Assembly: GCA_017535925.1 (NCBI GenBank)
Contig: JAFXTD010000055.1
Span: forward strand, 62,001-126,000
Direction: 5' to 3'
Length of the DNA: 64,000 nucleotides
Source: Selenomonadaceae bacterium
Lineage (GTDB): Bacteria; Bacillota; Negativicutes; Selenomonadales; Selenomonadaceae
Positions 24,966 through 32,766 of the stretch are shown here, piece after piece. The notes under the pieces are model-generated. The model did not search any database. It was not told the origin of the DNA and saw only the letters and a list, made by a program, of their open reading frames with translations. A program made the translations under genes and the position numbers. Position 1 is the first letter of the stretch. Each line of letters opens with the position of its first letter.

Positions 24966-27174
24966 CATGAAGAGCTTGCCCGATACAAATTCCGCCGTCG
25001 TTGGGAGGAATAAGTTCATGACGCAAAACTTTCAAGCCGCGCAGATTTAATTTCTCGTTCGTCAACGAACTCAACAAAGAATTTTGAAAAACGCCGCCGC
25101 TCAATGCGACGGTTTTTATTTTTGATTTGCGGCTGAGGTCTTCAACAATTGCGGCAGTCATTTCGGCGAGGCTCTCGTGAAAAAACCTTGCGAGGTCAAA
25201 AATATTTTCTCCGTCAAGTCGGCGCGTCAAAACCTCGTTGAAAATTTCTTCGGTCGTCAAAAATTCTGCGCGAAAATTTTTATCGGAACGTTCGGCGGCG
25301 GCTTGAAGTTTCATTGCGGCTTCGCCCTCGTAAGTCGAAACTTTGCAAACTCCTAAAATTGCGGCGATTGCGTCAAAAATTCTTCCGACGCTCGTCGAGG
25401 TCACGCAGTTAATATTTTTATCAAGCAAAAATTTCACTCCGCGCAAATTTTTTTCGTCTGCAAGGTTTAATTCGCGTGCAACGTCAAGATTTATGAAGTT
25501 TAAAGCAATGCGCCAGCCTTCCCGCGAGGATTTATCGCCGCCGGCTTGAGTAAACGGTTTAATCGACGCGACGCGCTCAAAATTTTTCGTATCGCAAATA
25601 AAAAATTCGCCGCCCCAAATCGTGCCGTCGAGTCCGTAGCCGGTTCCGTCGAACGCCACGCCGATAACTTCATCGTGAAAATTATTTTCCGAGAGGCAAC
25701 TCAAAATGTGAGCATAGTGATGTTGAATTTTTATCAAAGGCACGTCAAGAGCGGAAGAAATTTTTTCGGCAAGCTTAGTTGTCTGATAGCGCGGGTGCAA
25801 ATCGCAGGCAACGACTTCGGGATTAATTTCAAGCAAATTTTTCATGCGTTCGATAGATTTTTCCAAAACCTCGACCGTCCGCAAATCGCTCACGTCTCCG
25901 ATATACGGCGAAGCGTAAAATAAATCGTTTTTCGCGAGGCAAAAAGTATTCTTGAGTTCGCCGCCGATAGCGAGGACAGATTTTTTATTTGAATCGTAAA
26001 AAATCGGGAGCGGAGCGAATCCTCGACTGCGCCGAATCATCGAGGGCTTGTCGTCGATAAAATCCATGACGGAATCATCAGCTCGAAGCAAAATTTTTCT
26101 GTTATGACTTAAAATCGCGTCGCAGCAGTCAAAATTTTTAATTGCGTCGTCGTCATCAATCGTAATCGGCACGCCGGAAGGATTGCCGCTTGTCATAATC
26201 AAAGCGTCGGGAAAATTTTTAATATCGTCAGGGAAATCGAAGATAAGCAAATGCAACGGCGTGTAAGGAAGCATAACACCGAGTTTATTGATATTCGGCG
26301 CGACGTTTTGAGCGATTGAGCCGAATTTTTTTCGCAAGAGGACAATCGGCTTTTGAGGACTGTCCAAAAAAATTTTTTCGGCTTCGGATAAAAAACATTC
26401 GCGCTTGACGGCGGCAATATCTTTGAACATGACGGCAAAAGGTTTTGTCGGACGAGTCTTGGAATCGCGGAGGCGTTGAACGGCAGAAAATTTCCTCGCA
26501 TCGCAAGCCAAATGAAATCCTCCGATACCTTTTATCGCAACAATTCCTCCGTTCGCCAAAATTTTTCTGACGTGTCGAATTGCATCCCAATTCCTAATTC
26601 CTAATTCCTCATTCCTAATTAAATAAACTTCACAGCCGCAATCGTTGCAACAAATCGGTTGGGCGTCGAATCTTCGGGAGGCGGGATTAAAATATTCTTC
26701 GGCGCAGGCGTCGCACATGGGGAAATCGCTCATTGAAGTTCGTTCGCGGTCGTAAGGCATATTTTTTAAAATCGTGAGGCGCGGACCGCAAGCCGTGCAA
26801 TTTATAAACGGGTGCAAGTATCGGCGGTCGTTCGGATTGAAAAGTTCTTCCTTGCAAGCGTCGCAAACGGCAATATCGGGCGAAACGAAAATATCGCCCG
26901 CCTCGTGCACGCTGTCGATAATTTTGAAGTCGGAAAAATTTTTATCGGGCAAGTCGTTCACGTCGACTTTCAAAATCGCGGAGCGCGGAGGATTTTTAGT
27001 TTGGAGCGCGTCCAAAAAGTTTTTCAAAGCCTCTTCAGAGCCTTGAGCAAAAATTTCGACGTAAGAGCCTCGATTGGCAACCGTTCCGAAAATTTTTTGA
27101 GCGTCGGCAAGATTTTTCACGAACGGACGAAATCCTACGCCTTGAACAATCCCGAAAATTTTTATGTTGAGCAA
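24913..27174 (-). CDS. hypF: Carbamoyltransferase HypF ([NiFe]-hydrogenase maturation)
   Basis: A 753-residue cytoplasmic enzyme that makes the thiocarbamate on HypE from carbamoyl phosphate, the source of hydrogenase cyanide ligands. It has an acylphosphatase domain (IFGIVQGVGFRPFV), four-cysteine zinc fingers (CDACKEEL, CTACGPR, CDACAEEY, CCNDCG), a YrdC-like domain (GIVAIKGIGGFHLACDA) and a Kae1-like domain (HHYAHILSCL, GVAFDGTGYGLDGTIWGGE). A heptanucleotide repeat lies in frame between the zinc fingers and the YrdC domain. The TTG start has AGGTGA before it. The protein runs some 17 residues past the usual PPNDGGICIGQAL end. No other hyp gene is adjacent. Confidence 0.92.
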   Translation of the reverse strand: MLNIKIFGIVQGVGFRPFVKNLADAQKIFGTVANRGSYVEIFAQGSEEALKNFLDALQTKNPPRSAILKVDVNDLPDKNFSDFKIIDSVHEAGDIFVSPDIAVCDACKEELFNPNDRRYLHPFINCTACGPRLTILKNMPYDRERTSMSDFPMCDACAEEYFNPASRRFDAQPICCNDCGCEVYLIRNEELGIRNWDAIRHVRKILANGGIVAIKGIGGFHLACDARKFSAVQRLRDSKTRPTKPFAVMFKDIAAVKRECFLSEAEKIFLDSPQKPIVLLRKKFGSIAQNVAPNINKLGVMLPYTPLHLLIFDFPDDIKNFPDALIMTSGNPSGVPITIDDDDAIKNFDCCDAILSHNRKILLRADDSVMDFIDDKPSMIRRSRGFAPLPIFYDSNKKSVLAIGGELKNTFCLAKNDLFYASPYIGDVSDLRTVEVLEKSIERMKNLLEINPEVVACDLHPRYQTTKLAEKISSALDVPLIKIQHHYAHILSCLSENNFHDEVIGVAFDGTGYGLDGTIWGGEFFICDTKNFERVASIKPFTQAGGDKSSREGWRIALNFINLDVARELNLADEKNLRGVKFLLDKNINCVTSTSVGRIFDAIAAILGVCKVSTYEGEAAMKLQAAAERSDKNFRAEFLTTEEIFNEVLTRRLDGENIFDLARFFHESLAEMTAAIVEDLSRKSKIKTVALSGGVFQNSLLSSLTNEKLNLRGLKVLRHELIPPNDGGICIGQALHVSQSQCGIQTSCAKDST
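26585..26619 (-). repeat. Heptanucleotide repeat inside hypF (5 units)
   Basis: Five tandem units read ATTAGGA/ATGAGGA/ATTGGGA on the minus strand, in frame within hypF, and encode the peptide IRNEELGIRN. The segment lies in a linker between the zinc fingers and the YrdC-like domain, where an insertion is tolerable. Confidence 0.85.
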
Positions 27175-27203
27175 AACGATTCACCTCGCGCAAATTTTAC
27201 CAC

Positions 27204-27227
27204 AAAAAAACCCGCCGCCTTGACGGG
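27204..27227 (-). terminator. Terminator after the second RTX gene
   Basis: On the minus strand CCCGTC and GGCGGG pair around AAGGC and are followed by seven T. The same hairpin type (CCCGTCAANGCGGCGGG) recurs at 45768 and 47114. Confidence 0.8.
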
Positions 27228-27248
27228 AGAAAATTTTTTTCGTGCAGA

Positions 27249-29339
27249 TTATTTTTTGACGAGATTGGTGCCGCTGATTTTATATTTCGTGCCGTTGACG
27301 TTGAAAGTCGTCGCCGAAAAGTCTTTAAGCGTAATTGAGCCGTCGTCGATTGAAAAGGTCAAAGTTTTATCCGTCTTGCTGTAAGAAGCGGTGTAAGTGT
27401 CCATGATTTGCAAGAGGTCGTTATTGGCGAAGTCGAAAATAATATCTTTGCCGTCACCGTTGAGATAAATGAAAGTATCCGAGCCGTCGCCGCCCCAGAG
27501 GCTGTCATTACCCGCGCCGCCCGTCAAAGTATCGTCACCTTTGCCGCCGAGAAGTTTATCATTGCCCGCGTCGCCCGAAAGTCTGTCGTTGGCATCGCCG
27601 CCGTTCAATGAATCATGACCTGCGCCGCCGAAAAGTTTATCTGTGCCCGCACCGCCTGCCAAAGTGTCATTGCCTTTGCCGCCCGACAAGCTGTCGTTGC
27701 CGGCATTTCCGAGCAAATTATCATTGCCTGCGCCGCCGTCGAGGGTATCTGCTCCCGCGCCGCCGGTAATCGTGTTGTCGAGTTTGTTGCCGACAATTTT
27801 AATCGCCTTTGTTCTTTTTGAAGCGTCGGCCGTTTTAATTTCCTCTGCAAGTTTCGCGGTTGCTTTGTCCGAATCCGTCAAGGTCAAATTCGTTTCGCCG
27901 CTGACGACCGTCGTCGATGTTTTGCCTTTGGAATTTATCAGCGTCAAAGTTTTTCCCTTGCCGTCTTTAATTGTGAGAGTGCCGCTGCCGATTGTGAAGA
28001 CGACATCCGAGCCGCTTAAGGTCGTTTTGGAAATTGCCGCGCCGAGAGAAATTTTATCGCCCGCCGCGTAATCGGTGATTGTATCTTTGCCCGCCGAGTA
28101 AATGAAAACGTCGTTGCCTGCGCCGCCTTTTAAGGTGTCGGAGCCTTTGCCGCCGTTCAAGGTATCGTTGCCTTTGCCGCCAAGCAAATTGTCGTTGCCG
28201 CTGCCGCCGACGATTGAATTGTTGAGCGCGTTGCCCGTGATTTTTATTTTCTTTTTGAGAGCGGAGGCGTTGACGACAGCAATCTTGGTTGAGAAGTCTG
28301 TCACGTCCGCGAGGGCAAGCGAGGTGCCTTCAAATTCCGTCGTGACAGTCAAAGCGGTTTTTTTGGCATTGGAAGTGACGCCGTCGGGCAAGCCGTCCGA
28401 ATAATTTTTGGCGAGGTAGCGCATGAGAGTGTAGCCGCGCCCTGCCGAATATTCCTCAACAAAATCATAAACGGAATTCGAGACATCATCATAGCCGCCG
28501 ACAAGTTCGACAAGCCCCGTACGAATTTCTTCAGGCAATTTCTGAACGTAGGGAACGTTAGCTTTCAAAGCCACTTCCGCCATCGTCTGCAAAATCAATC
28601 GGTCAAGATAATTCGTGAAGGAATCGGAGGAGAGGCTGTCGTAAAGGTCGGAAAAAATCGAGCCCACATAATTTTTGCTTTTGCTGAACTGCCCGTTCTT
28701 GTCATTAACGGTTATGCCTTCGACAATTTCAGAGGAAATATTTATGTTGACGGAAGAGGCAAGCCCCATGTCATAACTGATTTTTGACGAGACGCAATAT
28801 TCCTCGTCCGCGTCGCCGATATTGATATTAATCGTTTTGATATTTGCTCTGCCGTCTGTGAAGTTGACGCCGAGTGATTGATTGATAAGTTCGAGGCTTT
28901 CGGGTATCCACCAATTAAAAAGCGCGGAGGCAATGTATTTTTGTTTCTTCTTGAAGGAGGCACCTTCCTCGTCTGTGTTGTAAGTTATGTTGACCTTAAG
29001 ACCGTTCGTCGTGAAAGATTTGTATTGGGCGGAAGTCGGCGTCTTGGCTTTGGCACTTTCCGGCACAATTGATTCGGCGGTTTTGGCAGTCTTGCCGCCC
29101 GCGTCCGAGCCGGTGATTGCTCCCGTGTCAGTGTTGGTGATTCTCACGCCGCAAGCCTTCTCCAGAAAATCTTTTTCCGAAGAATATTTTTCCAATGCCG
29201 ATTCAAATTTTGATTCGAGCGCGCTGAAACTTTTTGCGCCGACGGCTTTCATTGCCTCGTTGACGGCGTTGGTACCTGTCTTTTTTGTTGCAGCAAGTGT
29301 CTTGACAAACTTTTTGATAATTCCAACGGGTGTAGACAT
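27249..29339 (-). CDS. RTX-repeat protein with inactive peptidase-like domain
   Basis: A 696-residue paralogue of the RTX metallopeptidase at 13603. The head keeps the DTGAITGSDAGG motif, followed by KTAESIVPES. The peptidase-like region aligns over LDRxI and the DD segment after it, but the zinc site is lost: residues 251-255 read QTMAE where the other has HELTH, and the third ligand is Thr. Two blocks of GGxGNDxLxGG calcium-binding repeats follow (about residues 375-410 and 535-635). The tail FNVNGTKYKISGTNLVKK matches the paralogue. I start at ATG 29337-29339 after GAGGAGATGG. It is probably secreted; a decoy or structural role is inference. Confidence 0.8.
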   Translation of the reverse strand: MSTPVGIIKKFVKTLAATKKTGTNAVNEAMKAVGAKSFSALESKFESALEKYSSEKDFLEKACGVRITNTDTGAITGSDAGGKTAKTAESIVPESAKAKTPTSAQYKSFTTNGLKVNITYNTDEEGASFKKKQKYIASALFNWWIPESLELINQSLGVNFTDGRANIKTININIGDADEEYCVSSKISYDMGLASSVNINISSEIVEGITVNDKNGQFSKSKNYVGSIFSDLYDSLSSDSFTNYLDRLILQTMAEVALKANVPYVQKLPEEIRTGLVELVGGYDDVSNSVYDFVEEYSAGRGYTLMRYLAKNYSDGLPDGVTSNAKKTALTVTTEFEGTSLALADVTDFSTKIAVVNASALKKKIKITGNALNNSIVGGSGNDNLLGGKGNDTLNGGKGSDTLKGGAGNDVFIYSAGKDTITDYAAGDKISLGAAISKTTLSGSDVVFTIGSGTLTIKDGKGKTLTLINSKGKTSTTVVSGETNLTLTDSDKATAKLAEEIKTADASKRTKAIKIVGNKLDNTITGGAGADTLDGGAGNDNLLGNAGNDSLSGGKGNDTLAGGAGTDKLFGGAGHDSLNGGDANDRLSGDAGNDKLLGGKGDDTLTGGAGNDSLWGGDGSDTFIYLNGDGKDIIFDFANNDLLQIMDTYTASYSKTDKTLTFSIDDGSITLKDFSATTFNVNGTKYKISGTNLVKK

Positions 29340-29434
29340 AGAACCATCTCCTCTTTCAAAAAAATTTTCGATTGTCGTGCTGATTATTATTATAGTTGCA
29401 TTTTTTTTTTTCAATTCCCAGCAGCGATTTTTTC

Positions 29435-29466
29435 AAAAAAAATCCCGCCAAATTTTTTTCGACGGG
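29435..29466 (-). terminator. Terminator after plsC
   Basis: On the minus strand CCCGTC and GGCGGG pair across an A/T-rich loop and run into eight T after one A. The spacing to the plsC stop is 12 bases. Confidence 0.65.
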
Positions 29467-29478
29467 GTGAAAAATTTT

Positions 29479-30075
29479 TTATGAGACGCTTGCTTTGAGC
29501 TTGGCGATTTCGTTCATGAGTTCTTGCGCGAAATTTGCCATAGCCTCTTTGTCTTTGGTCGAGCCGGAAAATTTCATCGGCTTGCCGTAGACGACGGCGA
29601 GGCGCGGGAAAAATTTCTCTTTGGAAAAAATTTTTTCGGTGTCGACAATCGCGGCGGGGATAATAATTGCTTTCGTCATTGCCGCTATCAAACTGACACC
29701 CGATTCCGCCTTGCCGAGTTTGCCTGTCTTCGAGCGCGTGCCTTCCGGGAAGATGCCGAAACATTTTCCGTCCTTGAGAATTTTAATCGCGGTCTTGATT
29801 GCGGTTTTATCGGCGGCTCCTCGCTTGACGGGGAAGACATGAAGCCCTCGACAAATCGCAGCCATAATCGGATTTTTGAAAAGCTCCTCCTTGCCCATGT
29901 AGCAAACTTCCCTGTCAATGAAAGTTCCGAGAAAAGGCGGGTCCCAGTTGCTGACGTGATTCGCCGCCAAGATAAACGCTCCGTCTTTGGGGATATTCTC
30001 CGCGCCGATAACTTTTGTCCGAAGAATCAATCCGAACCAAATGCGGCAGATGATTTTAAAAATTTTGTAAAACAT
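29479..30075 (-). CDS. plsC: 1-acyl-sn-glycerol-3-phosphate acyltransferase
   Basis: A 198-residue membrane-associated acyltransferase making phosphatidic acid from lysophosphatidic acid. The catalytic motif NHVSNWDPP (NHx4D) near residue 39 and the glycerol-phosphate-binding motif FPEGTRSKTG near residue 115 are intact. One N-terminal hydrophobic stretch anchors it to the membrane. Length is normal for bacterial PlsC. It starts with ATG four bases downstream of the DUF401 gene stop, so the two are likely co-transcribed. In many Firmicutes plsC sits with cmk; here it does not. Confidence 0.9.
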   Translation of the reverse strand: MFYKIFKIICRIWFGLILRTKVIGAENIPKDGAFILAANHVSNWDPPFLGTFIDREVCYMGKEELFKNPIMAAICRGLHVFPVKRGAADKTAIKTAIKILKDGKCFGIFPEGTRSKTGKLGKAESGVSLIAAMTKAIIIPAAIVDTEKIFSKEKFFPRLAVVYGKPMKFSGSTKDKEAMANFAQELMNEIAKLKASVS

Positions 30076-30079
30076 AATT

Positions 30080-31297
30080 TCACCACGTCAAAAAAGTATA
30101 GAAACTGAAGATTGTGAGGATTAAAATTTCGCCGAGCAAAACGGGCTTGAGCGTGCCGAATAAATCCGCTTTGAAATAATCAATCGTGACGATTAAGCAG
30201 ACGTGAGTGGGAGTGAGCATTTGACCCGCGACGCCGAACGCCATTGCCACGCCCGCCAAATTTAAATCGCCCGTGCCCATTGCCGCGACTATCGGCATGA
30301 CGATTGCGACGTGACCTTGACTCATGCCCGTCAAGATTCCGATTATCAAAGACACGCAGGCGATTATCACGGGGATTGGCAACGGCGAGGCTTGGAACGC
30401 CGCGACGATTTCGCCGAGCACTTCCGTCACGGAGAGAATTTGAATGAAGTACAAAATGCAACAAATGTTGAGCGTCATTTTTAAATCGAACGCGCCGAGA
30501 AAAATTTCTTTCACGCCGACGCGACGACCGACCGCCGCCAATACGAAGACCCAAGCCGCAACGACCAAGCCTGTTGAAATTGAGGCGTTGAGCCCGCCAA
30601 AGACGACGACCATAAAAACCGAGGCGACCGGCATTAAAGCCAAAATCAAGCCGTTGCGTTCGTGATGAATTTCAGAAGCCGACTCCGAAATTTTTTTCGC
30701 GGCGGGAATTTTTATCGGGCGAATCAAAATCAACCAGCCGACCGCGAACGCCAAAACCGTCACCCAACAAAGATGGCTTATGAATTCGCCGAACGTCACG
30801 CCCGCGATTGAACACGCCATAATCATGCCGGGAATTATCGGGCTTGAAAATTCGAACAGATGACGGAACCAAAAATTTATCGCGGATTTTTTTTCGGGCG
30901 AAAGATTTATTTGCGTGCTAAGCTCCTCGACAATCGGCGCGGAAAATCTTGCACCGCCCACGCTCGGCAACAAACCCAAGAACGCGGGCATTGCCGCCAA
31001 TAAAATTTTCACGTCGGAACACATTCGCCGCAAAGCCTTGACCATGTCTTGAAGCGCGCCGCTCAAGCGCAACTCAATTTCCAAGCACATGACGAAATAC
31101 AGCGCGAAGATTATGTCGTAAGTTCGCGAAAGGGTGAACGTCTCGTAAAAAGCTTGTAACAAAGAAATTGGGCTTGCCGACCGCAGAGCCCAGATAAAAA
31201 GTCCGCTTGCCAACATGCAGACTCCGATTTGAATTTTGAATCGCAACAGCACGATGATTATCGCCAGCGCGATTGTCAAAAGCAAAAATATATTCAA
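30080..31297 (-). CDS. DUF401 family integral membrane protein
   Basis: A 405-residue protein with about ten hydrophobic segments. The stretch FLGLLPSVGGARFSAPIVEEL and the C-terminal GQMLTPTHVCLIVTIDYF segment match DUF401, a transporter-like family without known substrate. The start is a TTG at 31295-31297 with AAGGAAG nine bases before it; that site overlaps the end of the flagellin gene upstream, which stops only 12 bases away. No terminator lies between them, so flagellin transcripts may read into this gene. Confidence 0.75.
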   Translation of the reverse strand: MNIFLLLTIALAIIIVLLRFKIQIGVCMLASGLFIWALRSASPISLLQAFYETFTLSRTYDIIFALYFVMCLEIELRLSGALQDMVKALRRMCSDVKILLAAMPAFLGLLPSVGGARFSAPIVEELSTQINLSPEKKSAINFWFRHLFEFSSPIIPGMIMACSIAGVTFGEFISHLCWVTVLAFAVGWLILIRPIKIPAAKKISESASEIHHERNGLILALMPVASVFMVVVFGGLNASISTGLVVAAWVFVLAAVGRRVGVKEIFLGAFDLKMTLNICCILYFIQILSVTEVLGEIVAAFQASPLPIPVIIACVSLIIGILTGMSQGHVAIVMPIVAAMGTGDLNLAGVAMAFGVAGQMLTPTHVCLIVTIDYFKADLFGTLKPVLLGEILILTIFSFYTFLTW

Positions 31298-31309
31298 GAT
31301 AAAACTTCC

Positions 31310-32659
31310 TTATTCAGATTCGTTGCCGCCGCTGTTGAGCAGTGCCAAAACGTTCGTCGGATTTTGATTCGCCTGCGCGAGCATTGCCTGCGAGGATTGT
31401 GTCAAGACGCTGTACTTGACGTAGCCGGCAATTTCTTTAGCCATGTCAGCGTCACGAATCACCGATTCCGAAGCTTGGTCGTTCGTGAATGAAGTCGTTA
31501 AATTTGTTGAAGTGTGTTCGAGTCTGGAAAGGGCGGCACCGAGCATCGTCTGTTGGTCGAGGACTTTGTTAATGACGTTGTCGAGGACGTTAATCGTAGC
31601 GTTTGCTGCTGCCTTCGTCGAAACGCTGATTACGTTGTTGTTTTTGCCCTTCAAGCCCAAAGCATAAGCGCGCATGTCGCTTAGTGCGAATTTTGTCGCG
31701 AAGTTTGAATCGGCACCGGTTTGCAACGATAAAGCTTGGTCGCCCGTCTTGGTTTCGGCGCGCTGATATTGTTTGAATTGGTCGAGAGCCGCGTTGGCAG
31801 ATTTTTTGACGTTGCCGTCCGAATCGGTGATACTTATCGCCAAACCGACAATCTGGTCTTGAATCGCCGCCTCGCCCGCAACCTTCGACGAAATGACAAT
31901 GCCTTGAGACTTATCGGGCGTGTAAACGTCTCTGCCGAATTTGTCGGTTATGCCGGTAATTTGTCCGGCGGTCGTGGTTTGCAAATCGGCAGCATTAGCC
32001 TTAGCCGCGTCAGTCATCTCCGAAAAGAGTTCTTCCAAATTTTTTGTGCCGACTTGCCCGCTTGCCATAGAGAGGTTGCCGTTCATGACCCAAGAGAGTT
32101 GAAAGTAATCTGTCGATTGAATTCCGAGCGAATCACCCGCACGATTTTTGAGAGCCGTCAAAACTGTTGTCAATGTGGTGTCTTCGGATAAGCTGCGATT
32201 GAGGAAAATAGTTTTGGCGGGAACGAAAGCACTGTTGCGCGTGCCGTCAATCAAATACTTATTGTTGAAGGTTATCAACGCGTCATCGTCAATCGCGTCG
32301 ACGAGCTGATCAAATTCCTTTTGAATCATGCGGCGGTCTTCGTCGGTGTTGGAGTCGTTTGCGGCGTCGATTGCCTTTTCCTTGAGCGTCTTCAGCGTGT
32401 CGAGGATAGCTGATACGGCACCTTCGGCAGTCTTCATCATGTTGGAACCGTTTTGCGTGTTCGAGTGAGCCTGTTCGAGGGCACGAATTCTTACACGCAT
32501 TCTTTCCGAAATCGAATAAGCCGAAGCGTCGTCTTGAGCGTTGCGGATTTTCATGCCCGTCGCAATTTTTTGCAAATACTTGTTTGCCATTGTATGATTC
32601 GAGGTCATTTGATTTAATGTCCGTACCGAATCCATGTTTGTGTTTAATACCATTGACAT
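31310..32659 (-). CDS. fliC: Flagellin
   Basis: A 449-residue flagellin, the subunit of the flagellar filament, exported by the flagellar type III system. The conserved N-terminal D0/D1 region (SVRTLNQ, LQKIATGMKIRNAQDDASAYSI) and C-terminal D1/D0 region (SRLEHTSTNLT, SVIRDADMAKEIAGY, QAMLAQANQNPTNVLALL) are present. The middle, about residues 145-340, is variable and lacks lysine-rich or glycan-specific marks I can name. It has a strong GGAGG site. No clear sigma-28 promoter is visible. A second, frameshifted flagellin lies directly upstream in the same direction. Confidence 0.92.
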   Translation of the reverse strand: MSMVLNTNMDSVRTLNQMTSNHTMANKYLQKIATGMKIRNAQDDASAYSISERMRVRIRALEQAHSNTQNGSNMMKTAEGAVSAILDTLKTLKEKAIDAANDSNTDEDRRMIQKEFDQLVDAIDDDALITFNNKYLIDGTRNSAFVPAKTIFLNRSLSEDTTLTTVLTALKNRAGDSLGIQSTDYFQLSWVMNGNLSMASGQVGTKNLEELFSEMTDAAKANAADLQTTTAGQITGITDKFGRDVYTPDKSQGIVISSKVAGEAAIQDQIVGLAISITDSDGNVKKSANAALDQFKQYQRAETKTGDQALSLQTGADSNFATKFALSDMRAYALGLKGKNNNVISVSTKAAANATINVLDNVINKVLDQQTMLGAALSRLEHTSTNLTTSFTNDQASESVIRDADMAKEIAGYVKYSVLTQSSQAMLAQANQNPTNVLALLNSGGNESE

Positions 32660-32736
32660 TTCAAATTCCTCCTTGATAGGTCGTCCGTGACTCCGGATGC
32701 TTCTCTTTGAAAATCATTTTATCAAAAAATTTTTTT

Positions 32737-32756
32737 GCGTCAACAACAAAAGACGC
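32737..32756 (-). terminator. Hairpin after the frameshifted flagellin
   Basis: GCGTC and GACGC pair, flanked on both sides by A/T runs that can extend the stem. It may end transcription in either direction. The run after the stem is A before T on the minus strand, so it is a weak terminator candidate. Confidence 0.4.
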
Positions 32757-32766
32757 CGAAAAATTT

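Noticed and set aside
32660-32736. Sigma-28 promoter before the flagellins
   Set aside because: No TAAA with a properly spaced GCCGATAA was found upstream of either flagellin gene.
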